DNA of 64,000 bases from Sphingomonadales bacterium UBA2369 (GCA_002344055.1 DDTH01000006.1:287037-351036), one strand, 5' to 3'; counted from the first letter of the stretch, positions 9,371 through 18,175 are shown. Notes: generated by a model from the letters alone, not told the origin. Made by a program: numbers and translations.

Positions 9371-9500
9371 ATTGCGTGCTCCGGGTTTCCCCGGCGGGAG
9401 CCTCTCCCCGCCCGGCTGCTGCGGGCGCGCGTCATCGTCCCGGCAATCGCCTCGCCCGCGAGCGGGGAAGGCGTGCCGGCCGAAGCCGTCATTCTGGGAT

Positions 9501-9526
9501 GGCGCGGGCGGCGGACCGCCCGCGCC
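9501..9526. terminator. Perfect 11-bp hairpin between the YVTN propeller and TonB receptor genes
   Basis: GGCGCGGGCGG, a 4-base loop and CCGCCCGCGCC form a perfect stem 14 bases past the stop of the propeller gene. No T-run follows in the transcribed direction. It may attenuate transcription or stabilise upstream mRNA, giving unequal expression within the operon. Confidence 0.45.
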
Positions 9527-9539
9527 GGATTTCAATCGC

Positions 9540-10616
9540 TTACGGGCGGATCAGCACCAAAGTGTCGCCTGCGGGATCTTCCGGTACCGGCGTTCCCGCC
9601 GGGGCGCCGCGCGGCAGCCCGCGCGCCTTGTTGGTGACGTAAACCGCGTTGGTTGCGCGATCGATCGCGATGGTCTGCGGGAAGGTGCCGGTCTGCAGGT
9701 TGGCAACAACCTCATAGGTATCGGAATTGACGATCGTGACCGTGCCCGCCGTCCGGTTGGCAACATAGATCTGTCTGACCGCCGGATTGAAAGCGACGCT
9801 GAGCGCGCCCTCGCCGGTCGGCACCTTGCGGATGACGGAGCCGTCAGTGGCGTTGATCACCGCGAGGTCGCCTGTGCCCTGGCTCGCGACGAACAGTCTG
9901 TTGCCCGGCGCGTCATAGACGATGTTGGTCGGCCGTTCGGTCGTGGTCGGCCAGCGATGGGTCACGCGGTCGGTGGCGAGATCGACGACGACCACCTCGT
10001 TGCTGCTCATGCCGGTGCCGAAGATGCGGTTGCGCTGGGCATCCAGCGCGATCCCCGTCAGCCCGTCGGTCTCGACAGTAATCGCGCGATCCAGGCTTTG
10101 GTTTGCGCCGTTGATCACCCAGATTTGGTTCGGACTCGCCGGATTGTCGCCGCGCGCGGCCATGCCGACGACGGATGCGTAGGCGCGGTTCGCGGCCTCG
10201 TCGATCACCACTTCGCGCAGGTGCGGCGCGCCTTCGCCGTGGCGGATCGTGCCGACGATGTTGCCGGTGCGCAGATCGATTGCGGAAACGACGCCGCCGC
10301 GCGTGTCGGTGCCATAAAGCACCTGGGTGCGGCTGTTGAAGCCCAGGCCGAAAAGCGGGTTGGCGGCGACGCTGATCGGCGTCTCGGCGGCCAGCGTGCG
10401 TCCGTCATGACGTGCGATCACCGCTGCGTTCTGGGCGCCGCGCGGGCCGATCGCGGCGATATAGACGTCATTGTCGGCCGGGTTGAAGATGATCTCGTAG
10501 AGTCCGCCGGGCGCGACCTTCACCGTCCGCTCGATCGCGGGCTGGGCGGCGGCGGTCGATGCCGCAGCCATCGCGCCCAGGGCGACGGCGAGCTTGAGGG
10601 ATTTGAACAGGGTCAT
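9540..10616 (-). CDS. YVTN-family beta-propeller protein (YncE-like), exported
   Basis: About 358 residues. MTLFKSLKLAVALGAMAAAS followed by AAAQP is a Sec signal peptide. The body is built of repeats of the type VYVTNKARG, IYVANRTAGTVTIVNSD, LFVASQGTGDLAVINATDG, typical of the YVTN seven-bladed propeller and of E. coli YncE. The start at 10616 is chosen for the signal peptide and because it lies two bases from the stop of the binding-protein gene. YncE in E. coli is iron-regulated and genetically linked to a TonB receptor (yncD). Its location here inside a siderophore operon fits a periplasmic role in the same uptake system; the activity is unknown. Confidence 0.8.
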   Translation of the reverse strand: MTLFKSLKLAVALGAMAAASTAAAQPAIERTVKVAPGGLYEIIFNPADNDVYIAAIGPRGAQNAAVIARHDGRTLAAETPISVAANPLFGLGFNSRTQVLYGTDTRGGVVSAIDLRTGNIVGTIRHGEGAPHLREVVIDEAANRAYASVVGMAARGDNPASPNQIWVINGANQSLDRAITVETDGLTGIALDAQRNRIFGTGMSSNEVVVVDLATDRVTHRWPTTTERPTNIVYDAPGNRLFVASQGTGDLAVINATDGSVIRKVPTGEGALSVAFNPAVRQIYVANRTAGTVTIVNSDTYEVVANLQTGTFPQTIAIDRATNAVYVTNKARGLPRGAPAGTPVPEDPAGDTLVLIRP

Positions 10617-10618
10617 GG

Positions 10619-11770
10619 TTACGCTCCTTGGGTGGGGGCGGCCGGAGCAAGGTCCGTCCAGTATGTGCCGCGATAGGGCACGGCGAGGAAATCGCGGTTG
10701 ATCGCGTCGAGCGTCGCGCGCGGGTTCAAATCGGCGAACAGCTCCGGATGGATCCATTTCGCCAGCACCTCGGTCGCGACGATGTCGATCGGCGAGTTGA
10801 TCAATTGGTGGGAGAGGCCGTGGACCCGGCGGTTGCGCACCGCGGCGAGACTGTCGATGCCGCGCCGCTGCGTCACCCTGGCGAGGGATTCCCGCGAGCG
10901 AGCCTCGTCATATTGCGGGCCCACGACGAAGCCGCCGGCGCGTTCCAGATGCGGGCCACCCGTGGCGATATAGACGTCCGGATTGCGGTCGATGACATAT
11001 TCCAGGTTCAGCTTGCCCATTGGCGCAGTCAGCACGTCCGCGCCGATATTCCGGCCGCCGACGAAGGCGATGTAATCGCCGACATTGCCGCGGCCGGGCG
11101 AATTGCAGCAATCCTGACTTTGTCCCGCATGCGGCTCGAGGAAGACGGTCGGGCGGCGATCCTCGGGGATGCTTTCCACTTTGGAGCGGATCGCGGCCAG
11201 CTTGTCGGCGCGGAAGCGGTTATAGGCCTCGGCCCGGTCCTCGCGCCCGACCAGCTTGCCGAGCAGGGTCAGGCTGCGCGCCTGATTCTCGAACGGGTGG
11301 GAGAAGAAGTCGATAAAGGCGACCTTCACGCCCGCGCCTTCCAGTTGCCGGACCTGATCGTCGGTCGGCCCCTGGCCGAGTGAAACCAAAGCCAGTTCCG
11401 GCGCCGCCGCGAGCACCGCCTCGACGCTGAACTCGGCGGCCGAACTCGGCGTGGTCGGCAGCTCGCGCAGGCGCGGGAAGCGCTCCACAAAGGCGGCGAA
11501 CATTTCCGGGCTGATCCGGTTCACGTCGCCCGACCAGCCGGTGAGCAGGCTGACCGGATCGGGATGGATCAGCGCCAGCGCGATCAGATAGCGGCCATCG
11601 TCGATGGTAAGGCGCGAGACAGGCGGCGTCACCGCCAGCGCGCGATCGCGCAGATCGGCGAGACCGGCGCCGGCGGCACCTTTGTCCTCGCCCCGCCCGC
11701 AACCGGCGAGCACAAGGGGGAGCCCAGCGAGCAGGCCGAGTGCGGCCCGGCGCGAGAATGTCGGGGACAT
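10619..11770 (-). CDS. Iron-siderophore ABC transporter substrate-binding lipoprotein
   Basis: A 383-residue protein with SRRAALGL (Arg7-Arg8, a possible Tat motif) and a lipobox LVLAGC with Cys24, so it should be an anchored periplasmic lipoprotein. The mature part matches the FepB/FecB/BtuF (TroA-like) fold: PDLVS-like PELALVSLGQ, a long helix region QARSLTLLGKLVGRE, and VYIATGG in the second lobe. It delivers ferric siderophore to the FecCD permease encoded at 5259-7120 on the other strand. QDCCNSPGRG is a Cys-pair loop that I do not recognise from the family. It is two bases from the next gene and four from the previous one. Confidence 0.85.
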   Translation of the reverse strand: MSPTFSRRAALGLLAGLPLVLAGCGRGEDKGAAGAGLADLRDRALAVTPPVSRLTIDDGRYLIALALIHPDPVSLLTGWSGDVNRISPEMFAAFVERFPRLRELPTTPSSAAEFSVEAVLAAAPELALVSLGQGPTDDQVRQLEGAGVKVAFIDFFSHPFENQARSLTLLGKLVGREDRAEAYNRFRADKLAAIRSKVESIPEDRRPTVFLEPHAGQSQDCCNSPGRGNVGDYIAFVGGRNIGADVLTAPMGKLNLEYVIDRNPDVYIATGGPHLERAGGFVVGPQYDEARSRESLARVTQRRGIDSLAAVRNRRVHGLSHQLINSPIDIVATEVLAKWIHPELFADLNPRATLDAINRDFLAVPYRGTYWTDLAPAAPTQGA

Positions 11771-11774
11771 GGTT

Positions 11775-14006
11775 TCAGAACCTGTATTGCAGGCGCGCCG
11801 TCACCGAGCGCCCCTGGCCGTAATAGCAGGCCTGGACGGCGGTGCAGGTCGCGACGAACTGCTCGTTGAACAGATTGCGGGCGTTGAGCGATAGCGACAC
11901 ACCGTCAAGGCCGGTCGCCGCGCCGAAATCGTAGCGCAGGAACAGGTCGATCAAGGTGTAGGCCGGTATCGCCAGCGTGTTGTTCGTGTCGCCCCAGCTT
12001 TCGCCCGTATAGCGCACGCCGCCGCCGAGCCCGAGTCCGCGCAGTGCGCCTTCGCGTACGCGATAATCGGCGAACAGGGACGCCTGCCAGTCGGGAACCT
12101 GCGGCAGCGTCTTGCCGAGCTGCGCAGCGACATTGCTCTGCGTCACCTCGGCATCCATGTGTGTCACGGTGCCGACCACCGACAGGCCGCCGCGAAGACT
12201 CGCCCGGCCCTCAAGCTCGAGGCCCCGGAACCGCCCTTCGCCGGTCTGCACCGAGCAGACGATCGTGCCGCACAGCCGCCCTTGCGGATCGGGGGTCAGC
12301 AGGTTCTGCTGGGTGATCTGATAGGCGGACAGAGTGACATAGATATTCTGGCCCGGCGGCTGGAAGCGCAGGCCGGCCTCATATTGATCGCCGGTGATCG
12401 GCTGGAAGGGTTCGCCGGTCGGGTTGGTCGATGGATCCTGCTGGCTCGGCAGGAAGCTGGTCGAATAGCTGGCATAAGGCGCGAGGCCGAAGTCGAACAG
12501 ATAGACGGCGCCGGCCCGCCAGGTGAATTCGTCCGATTTCACCAGGAAGGTGCGCCCGTTCAGCGGCGTGGCAATGTCGTCGCTCGCCCAGTCGTAGCGG
12601 CCGCCGAGCGCGAGGCGCAGATTGCCGATCTCGATCTGGTCCTGCAGATAGACGCCGGTCTGGTCGGACGTCACCTCGTTGTTCAACTGAGGAGTCAGCG
12701 CGCCCGCATAGCCCGCCGATCCGCGCGGCACCGGGTTCAAGACGTCGAGGATCGGCAGAACGAGATTCTGCGCTACGCCGCTGCGATAATGCTGCCAGTC
12801 CGTGTGGAAATAATCGACGCCGGCCAGCAAAGTGTGGGTGGCGCCGCCGGTGTTGAAGCGGACCTGCAGCTGCGTGTCGGTGGTGAGCCCGTCCGAATCG
12901 CCGACTCCCTGCACGGCGCGGCGGTTCAGCGTCCGCCCGGGAATGCAGCCCGCAAGGGTGGGCGGGCAGGTCGCCAGCACGTCGGCGGCGGTCACGACCG
13001 AGCGATAGAGCGTCTCCAGCCGCGTGAAGCGGGTGTTGTTGCGCAGTGTGACCGTGTCGCCAAAGCGATGCTCCAGGAAGGAGGCGATCAGATATTGATT
13101 GCGGTCGAACTGGTTCCAGCCCGGCTCGCCAATATAGGCTTCGAGCGGGATCTGCTCGCCGGTCGGCCCCTGACGGAGCGTATTCGTCGCCGGCAGGAAC
13201 TGGAACGTCGCGCCGCCCTCGTCGCGCTGATATTGCGCCAGAACAGTCCAGTCGGTGTCGGGCGTGATGCGTACCCTGACGCTGGGGGAGATGTAGTAGC
13301 GGCCGGTATCGACGCCGTCCGGCTGGTTGCCGCCGTCGGAGACGAGGCCGACAATCCGCACCGCGACCGTGTCGCTCAGTGGGCCGGTGAGATCGATGCC
13401 CGTCTGCCAGCGCATGTTGCCCAGATCGGTGAAGGCCTGGAGCTGCAGCAGGGCTTCGCCGCGCCACTCGAAGCTCGGCAGCTTGCTGACCAGATTGATG
13501 ATGCCGCCAGGCGCGGTCTGGCCGTAGAGGACGCTGGACGGCCCTTTGAGCACCTCGGCCTGCTGGAGGCCGAACGGATCGAAGCCCGGCCGCGTCCACT
13601 GGCCGCCGGTCGGCAGCCGGAGGCCATCGACGAAATTGTTGTTGGAGGTAAAGCCCCCCGCGCCGAAGCCGCGCACCGTCACTTCGTCGACGCGATTGTC
13701 GATCCCCTGTGACTGGGCCTGCACGCCCGCGACATAAGAAAGCGCATCGGACACGCTGCTGACCGCGCGAACGTCCATCTCCGCGCGGGTGATCACCGAA
13801 ATGGTCTGCGGTGTCTCGATCAGCGGCGTGTCGATCTTCGTGCTGGACGCCGCATTGCTGAGCCCGGTCGCGGTGACGACGATCACACCTTCTTCAGCCG
13901 GCGCCTCCTGCGCCTGAGCCGGCTCTTGCGTGTCCTGCGCGAACGCCGCGCCCGGTGCGATCGCCGACGCGATCAGTCCTGCAATCTTCCAACCCAACCT
14001 GTTCAT
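11775..14006 (-). CDS. TonB-dependent siderophore receptor, FhuA/FoxA-like class
   Basis: A 743-residue receptor with a signal peptide ending GAAFAQD and a plug that reads TPLIETPQTISVITRAEMD, then FVDGLRLP and VLKGPSSVLYGQTAPGGIIN. These are the hallmarks of the ferric-siderophore receptor class with FhuA and FoxA. The barrel ends in the terminal aromatic VTARLQYRF. It is the first gene of the minus-strand iron operon. A 13-bp perfect palindrome in its promoter region (14054-14066) is a good Fur box. With the second receptor, the operon can probably take up two different siderophores through one inner-membrane system. Confidence 0.92.
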   Translation of the reverse strand: MNRLGWKIAGLIASAIAPGAAFAQDTQEPAQAQEAPAEEGVIVVTATGLSNAASSTKIDTPLIETPQTISVITRAEMDVRAVSSVSDALSYVAGVQAQSQGIDNRVDEVTVRGFGAGGFTSNNNFVDGLRLPTGGQWTRPGFDPFGLQQAEVLKGPSSVLYGQTAPGGIINLVSKLPSFEWRGEALLQLQAFTDLGNMRWQTGIDLTGPLSDTVAVRIVGLVSDGGNQPDGVDTGRYYISPSVRVRITPDTDWTVLAQYQRDEGGATFQFLPATNTLRQGPTGEQIPLEAYIGEPGWNQFDRNQYLIASFLEHRFGDTVTLRNNTRFTRLETLYRSVVTAADVLATCPPTLAGCIPGRTLNRRAVQGVGDSDGLTTDTQLQVRFNTGGATHTLLAGVDYFHTDWQHYRSGVAQNLVLPILDVLNPVPRGSAGYAGALTPQLNNEVTSDQTGVYLQDQIEIGNLRLALGGRYDWASDDIATPLNGRTFLVKSDEFTWRAGAVYLFDFGLAPYASYSTSFLPSQQDPSTNPTGEPFQPITGDQYEAGLRFQPPGQNIYVTLSAYQITQQNLLTPDPQGRLCGTIVCSVQTGEGRFRGLELEGRASLRGGLSVVGTVTHMDAEVTQSNVAAQLGKTLPQVPDWQASLFADYRVREGALRGLGLGGGVRYTGESWGDTNNTLAIPAYTLIDLFLRYDFGAATGLDGVSLSLNARNLFNEQFVATCTAVQACYYGQGRSVTARLQYRF

Positions 14007-14052
14007 CTTAGCGTGTGCCCCAGAGCCGATTCACTTTCGGCGGACCCGCTAT

Positions 14053-14067
14053 CGCGAATCATTCGCA
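14053..14067. promoter_or_regulatory. Candidate Fur box upstream of the receptor operon
   Basis: The plus strand reads CGCGAAT-C-ATTCGCA, whose inner 13 bases (GCGAATCATTCGC) are a perfect palindrome of the 7-1-7 Fur type. It lies 47 bases before the start of the receptor gene. The whole stretch 14007-14458 (about 450 bases) otherwise shows no gene. Confidence 0.6.
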
Positions 14068-14458
14068 AAAGCAACGATGCTTCTCGCCCCTGGGCCGGCG
14101 ACTGAAAGGAGCTTGGCGCTATCGCCCCTCTCTAAGGCTGGGCGCGGCGCGAAGGACAGTGAGGGCATTCTTATCGGGGCGGCAGATCTTTGATACCCGA
14201 GGGGCCTGGCTGCTCGCCGCGCCGCCTTTCTGTTCGCTTCTTTCCGCAGCTGAATGAATGACGGCTCCGGTGTCCCCGGCGACAGGCGGAGCAGAGTTGG
14301 CCGGGTGTGTGACGGTGGACGCGGACCCGCGCGAACCGGTCTCCAGTAACCTGGTTTGCTGCCAAGGGCGTGGCCGAAGCTAACCTCTCACGAACGTCAA
14401 ACTATCAATCTCGGCAACAGCCGCCCAAGTGATAGATCGCGGGCAACGAGGGAGCCGC

Positions 14459-16195
14459 ATGAACAAGATCGAAACCGAAGTGCTCGTCATCGGCGCGGGC
14501 CTGACCGGCGCCACGGCCAGCCTGCTGCTCGCCCGGCACGGCATCGAGACGATGATGGTGAGCCGCAACCGCTGGGTCGCCGATTCCCCACGCGCGCACA
14601 TCATCAACCAGCGCACGATGGAAGTGATGCGCTCGGTCGGGCTTGAACAGAAATGCACCGCCGCCGCCGCACCCGGCACGGCGATGGCCAATCATGTGAT
14701 GATGACCGCAGTGAACGGCGTCGAGTTCGGGCGGCTGTGGACCTGGGGCCAGGACCCGGCGCGCGCGGGGGAATATGCGTTCAGCCCCGGCAAGGGCTGC
14801 GACCTGCCGCAGGACCGGTTCGAGCCAATCCTGGTCGACGAAGCGGCCGCGCGCGGCGTTTCGACACGGTTCGAGACCAAATTCATCGCGCTGGAGCAGG
14901 ATGCGGACGGCGTCACCACGACACTGGAGGATCAGGTCACCGGCATCCAATATCAGGTGCGGTCCAAATATCTGATCGGCGCCGATGGCGGGCAGAGTCC
15001 GGTCGCCAAGGCGATCGACCTGCCGTTCGTCGGCCAGCCGGGTCTCGCCCCTGCACTCAACGTCTGGTTCAAGGCCGACCTCACCAAATATTTCGAGGAC
15101 CGGCCCGGTTCGATCTTCTGGATCCTCCAGCCGGGCCGCGAAGGGCGGATCGGCAATGCGGTGCTGCGCATGGTGCGGCCGTGGAATGAGTGGGTGATCG
15201 GCTTCGTCCATCTCGGCGAGGCGGTACTGGAACTCTCGCCTGAGGAAGTGATCGCAGAGGTCCGCCAGATCCTGCAGGATGACGAGGTCGAGATCGAGGT
15301 GATCGGCACCTATCCCTGGCGCATCAACAACGTCACCGCCGACCGCTATTCCGAAGGCCGCGTGCTGTGTGCGGGGGACGCCGTGCACCGCCACCCGCCA
15401 ATGAATGGCCTCGGCGGCAATACCTGCATCCAGGACGCCTTCAACCTTGCCTGGAAGCTCGCGGCCGTGCTGCGCTGGGGTGCCGGCGCGGGCCTGCTCG
15501 ACAGTTACGAGGCCGAACGGCTTCCGGTCGGCAAGCATATCGTCGCCCGCGCGATGGCCGGCTGGCACCAGAATCCCGACGTGGTGCGCTCGCTGGGGAT
15601 CGACCCGAATGCCGCTCCGGCCGACCGGCAGGCACAGTTCGAGAGACTGTTTGAGGATAGCGACGAAGGCGAGCAGCGCCGCGCCGCGTTCGAGGCCGCC
15701 AAGCGGTCCAAGATATGGTCCTATCACGCCCACGGCACCGAGATGAACCAGATCTACGCCTCGTCGGCGGTGCTGGACGCGGCCGAGGCGCCGGTGGAGT
15801 TCGCCCGCGATCCGGAGCTCTATTATCAGCCCGTCAGCCGCGCCGGGGCGCGGGTGCTGCACTGCTGGCTGGAGCAACATGGCCGCACGATCTCCACGCT
15901 CGATCTGTGCAAGCCGGAGCAATTCACATTGCTGGTCCGCCGCCGCGGCGATGCCTGGATCGAGGCGGCGGCGCAGGTTGCCGAGGAACTGGGCGTGCCG
16001 CTCAAGGCCTATCGCATCGGCCTGGGCGGCGATGTCCACGACACTTATGGCGAGTGGGGCGAAACGTCGGGCGTCGGCGAGACCGGCTGCGTGCTGGTGC
16101 GGCCGGACCAGTTCGTCGCGTGGCGGCAGGAGCGGCTGCCGGAGGATGCGGCGGACGCGCTCCGGGATGCGCTGAAGGCGACGCTATCGCTCTAG
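14459..16195 (+). CDS. FAD-dependent aromatic hydroxylase, phenol hydroxylase / TfdB-like
   Basis: About 578 residues starting MNKIETEVLVIGAGLTGATA. The Rossmann motif is GAGLTG, the class-A flavin monooxygenase DG motif is IGADGGQSP, and the GD motif is VLCAGDAVHRHPPMNGLGG. The C-terminal thioredoxin-like part (QFTLLVRRRGDAWIEAA) is typical of the phenol/2,4-dichlorophenol hydroxylase group (PF01494). It should add an ortho hydroxyl to a phenolic ring using NAD(P)H and O2. The start at 14459 has the site GAGGGAG six to ten bases upstream. It stands alone, and the palindromic repeat split by the IS element begins right after its stop. Confidence 0.85.
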   Translation: MNKIETEVLVIGAGLTGATASLLLARHGIETMMVSRNRWVADSPRAHIINQRTMEVMRSVGLEQKCTAAAAPGTAMANHVMMTAVNGVEFGRLWTWGQDPARAGEYAFSPGKGCDLPQDRFEPILVDEAAARGVSTRFETKFIALEQDADGVTTTLEDQVTGIQYQVRSKYLIGADGGQSPVAKAIDLPFVGQPGLAPALNVWFKADLTKYFEDRPGSIFWILQPGREGRIGNAVLRMVRPWNEWVIGFVHLGEAVLELSPEEVIAEVRQILQDDEVEIEVIGTYPWRINNVTADRYSEGRVLCAGDAVHRHPPMNGLGGNTCIQDAFNLAWKLAAVLRWGAGAGLLDSYEAERLPVGKHIVARAMAGWHQNPDVVRSLGIDPNAAPADRQAQFERLFEDSDEGEQRRAAFEAAKRSKIWSYHAHGTEMNQIYASSAVLDAAEAPVEFARDPELYYQPVSRAGARVLHCWLEQHGRTISTLDLCKPEQFTLLVRRRGDAWIEAAAQVAEELGVPLKAYRIGLGGDVHDTYGEWGETSGVGETGCVLVRPDQFVAWRQERLPEDAADALRDALKATLSL

Positions 16196-16215
16196 TCGTC
16201 ACCCCGGACTTGATC
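16196..16215. repeat. Left half of a palindromic intergenic repeat, interrupted by the IS element
   Basis: The stretch ending CCCCGGACTTGATC is the first part of a REP-like hairpin unit. Its continuation is found directly after the IS element at 18100. Joining the two and dropping one copy of GACTTGATC restores CCCCGGACTTGATCCGGGG. Confidence 0.8.
16207..16215. repeat. Left target-site duplication (GACTTGATC)
   Basis: The same nine bases flank the element on the right (18100-18108). IS1595-family elements usually duplicate 8 bp, so one base of the match may be chance. Confidence 0.75.
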
Positions 16216-16238
16216 GGGAATGATATACTTGACAAAGC
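16216..16238. repeat. IS1595-type left terminal inverted repeat
   Basis: GGGAA followed by TGATATACTTGACAAAGC. It matches the right end over TGATATAC and TGACAAAGC, with one internal mismatch and a one-base length difference near the tip. Confidence 0.8.
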
Positions 16239-16263
16239 AAGCGCCTTCCCATAGAGAGGGCGT

Positions 16264-17223
16264 ATGGACATCACCGCGCCCCGCTTCAACAACGAAACCG
16301 CCGCCCGCGAGCACCTAGAGGCTCTGCGTTGGCCGGAGGGGCCGTATTGTCCGCACTGCGGTTCGTTCGCCGCTAAGCGCCTGCCTCCGCAGCGTGGACG
16401 CCCGACGAAGGCGCACCCGGAAGGCGCGATCCGCGCTGGCGTGATCCAGTGCAACGATTGCCGCGAACAGTATTCCGTGACGGTCGGGACGCTCTTTGAG
16501 AGCAGTAAGGTCCCACTTCACAAATGGGTGCTGGCGACGTTCCTGCTGTGCTCGTCCAAGCATGGCATGTCCGGTCACCAGTTGGCCCGCATGCTCGGCG
16601 TCACGCAAAAGACTGCGTGGTTCATGTCGCATCGTATCCGCGAAAGCATGCGCCCCGGCGACGATCAGGGTCCGCTCGGCGGCGAGGGCAAGGTCGTTGA
16701 AGCCGACGAGACGTTCATCGGCGGCAAGGAAAAGAACCGCCACAAGAGCAAGCGCGCCACCCGACGCCTTGGCGGTAGCTGGGGCAAGGAAACCGTGTTC
16801 TCCCTGGTGGAGCGTGACGGTAGCGTTCGCTCGACGCACGTTGTCAGCGTCACGGCTGCGAACCTCCGCCCGATCCTGACCGCGCAAGTGGACAAGGCAA
16901 CGCTGCTTTGCACCGACGATGCGGGCCAATATCGCCACATGCACCGCGCCTTTAAGCACGAGGTCGTCAATCACTCGTCCGGCGAATACGTCCGTGGCAC
17001 CGCTCACACGAACACCGTGGAAGGCTTTTTCAGCATCCTTAAGCGCGGCGTTGTCGGCACCTACTACCATATGAGCCCGACGCATCTGCATCGCTACTGT
17101 GCGGAGTTCGACTTCCGCTACAACACTCGCAAGGCGAATGATTTCGAGCGTTGCGAACTGGCACTTAAGGGCATTACCGGTCGTCGCCTGACCTATCGGC
17201 GGGCTGACCAACTCGCAGCCTGA
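16264..17223 (+). CDS. IS1595-family transposase
   Basis: A 319-residue transposase. The N-terminal zinc ribbon reads YCPHCGS then IQCNDCREQYSVTVGT, as in the ISXO2-like group of IS1595. The catalytic domain has VEADETFIGGKEKNRHK for the first acidic residue, LCTDDAGQY for the second, and HTNTVEGFFSILKRG, where IS1595 carries Asn in place of the last Glu (DDN-type catalysis). No disruption is seen. It mobilises the surrounding element, whose terminal repeats lie 26 bases before the start and about 850 bases after the stop. Confidence 0.93.
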   Translation: MDITAPRFNNETAAREHLEALRWPEGPYCPHCGSFAAKRLPPQRGRPTKAHPEGAIRAGVIQCNDCREQYSVTVGTLFESSKVPLHKWVLATFLLCSSKHGMSGHQLARMLGVTQKTAWFMSHRIRESMRPGDDQGPLGGEGKVVEADETFIGGKEKNRHKSKRATRRLGGSWGKETVFSLVERDGSVRSTHVVSVTAANLRPILTAQVDKATLLCTDDAGQYRHMHRAFKHEVVNHSSGEYVRGTAHTNTVEGFFSILKRGVVGTYYHMSPTHLHRYCAEFDFRYNTRKANDFERCELALKGITGRRLTYRRADQLAA

Positions 17224-17338
17224 AAAGGTCGGACCTCCGCCCCAGATCGCGGAGAAGCGTAAACGCTACTTCCGCTGACCCTTCTGCTTAGGACTCGACT
17301 CCTTGGCCGTTTTGTGCGGCTTTGGAGGCGTGTTCAGC

Positions 17339-18019
17339 ATGCGGCGGAGCACGTCATCTTCGCTTGGGGTCGTAGCTTCAGCCATGAATGAGCCTCCGGG
17401 GTCGCTAGCGGAATATAATGCCTTGAAGGCAGAGTTTCACCAGGCGCTCGGCGAAGCAATCACCGAGTGGGCTGAGGTGGAGTATGTTTTGGAGCACTTG
17501 TTCGGCCTTGTCGTCGGTGGGCATGGGCACACCTCGCGCCTGATCTTGGACCCGGTTTTGGCATTCTCAGTGCGCGCTCAAATTATCGACGCGATGGTAA
17601 GGGATCGACTCGGCACGGAGAAAGACCAAAACGTCTATTGGAACTCCTTGAACGAGTATCTGAGAGAGCTGGCGGGTGACCGCAACTTCATAGCTCACGC
17701 GCCTCTAATTTCTCATCATTATCCCAAAGAGGAAGGAAGACCTCGACGCATGGGCGGATGGCCGATGCTAACTTGGCCAAGAGGCTTGCTTCACGAACAA
17801 CGCATTCTGCCAATGGGAACTGACGATCTCCGCGAGATTCGAGCGGATTTCAAACATGCCCGCGAGCTTTGCGGCGCATTGTGCGAGGCTCTTAAGTCGG
17901 CTCCAAGACTCTACGGCAAATTGCTTCAACCAATCGTCCGGCGTCGGCCTCCGAGAGCGGAGCGTCAGGAAGCCAAGCGTAGAGAGTATCAATCCCGCGC
18001 CAAAGGGCGGCGGGTGTGA
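17339..18019 (+). CDS. IS1595 passenger protein of unknown function, possible HEPN-like
   Basis: About 226 residues starting MRRSTSSSLGVV, with GGAGG ten bases upstream; starts at 17303 and 17384 are also possible. It is mostly helical and has a basic tail (RRRPPRAERQEAKRREYQ). RNFIAH at residues 115-120 fits the R-x4-H pattern of HEPN ribonucleases, but this alone is weak evidence. IS1595 elements are known to carry passenger genes, and this ORF lies between the transposase and the right inverted repeat in the same direction. Codon usage is less GC-biased than the flanking chromosome. Confidence 0.6.
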   Translation: MRRSTSSSLGVVASAMNEPPGSLAEYNALKAEFHQALGEAITEWAEVEYVLEHLFGLVVGGHGHTSRLILDPVLAFSVRAQIIDAMVRDRLGTEKDQNVYWNSLNEYLRELAGDRNFIAHAPLISHHYPKEEGRPRRMGGWPMLTWPRGLLHEQRILPMGTDDLREIRADFKHARELCGALCEALKSAPRLYGKLLQPIVRRRPPRAERQEAKRREYQSRAKGRRV

Positions 18020-18076
18020 TCTCAATCTGAGAAAGAGCGCCGGCCTGTCGGACAAGCCCCTTAGCATTGTCATCGA

Positions 18077-18098
18077 GCTTTGTCATGTATATCACCCC
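18077..18098. repeat. IS1595-type right terminal inverted repeat
   Basis: GCTTTGTCATGTATATCACCCC is the inverted counterpart of the left end at 16216-16238. Confidence 0.8.
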
Positions 18099-18099
18099 T

Positions 18100-18167
18100 G
18101 ACTTGATCCGGGGTCCGCCTTTCCTTTGGAGCAAGAAGGCAGATGCCGGATCAAGTCCGGCATGACG
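18100..18167. repeat. Right part of the palindromic intergenic repeat
   Basis: It starts with the duplicated GACTTGATC, completes the arm CCGGGG, and ends with GCCGGATCAAGTCCGGC then ATGACG. This last block is the inverted copy of the block before the IS element, so the restored unit is a large inverted repeat of about 90 bases. Position and form resemble REP-like repeats seen between genes in sphingomonads. Confidence 0.75.
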
Positions 18168-18175
18168 AACGGTTG

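Larger units (their letters stand above)
16216..18099. mobile_element. IS1595-family element with passenger gene
   Basis: About 1.88 kb bounded by imperfect inverted repeats sharing TGATATAC-TGACAAAGC and flanked by a direct repeat. It encodes an IS1595-type transposase and one passenger ORF, and carries no other gene. Both ends are intact and the transposase is full length, so it looks recent and possibly active. The ends are placed to within one base because the duplicated target overlaps the ambiguity. Confidence 0.85.

Noticed and set aside
9335..9539. Cobalamin riboswitch before the TonB receptor gene
   Set aside because: The hairpin-rich leader suggested one, but the conserved B12-box and other core elements are absent. 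Fur boxes and catecholate receptor motifs point to iron.
7334..9637. A 767-residue open frame on the plus strand
   Set aside because: It is antisense to the TonB receptor gene, low in complexity and without motifs.
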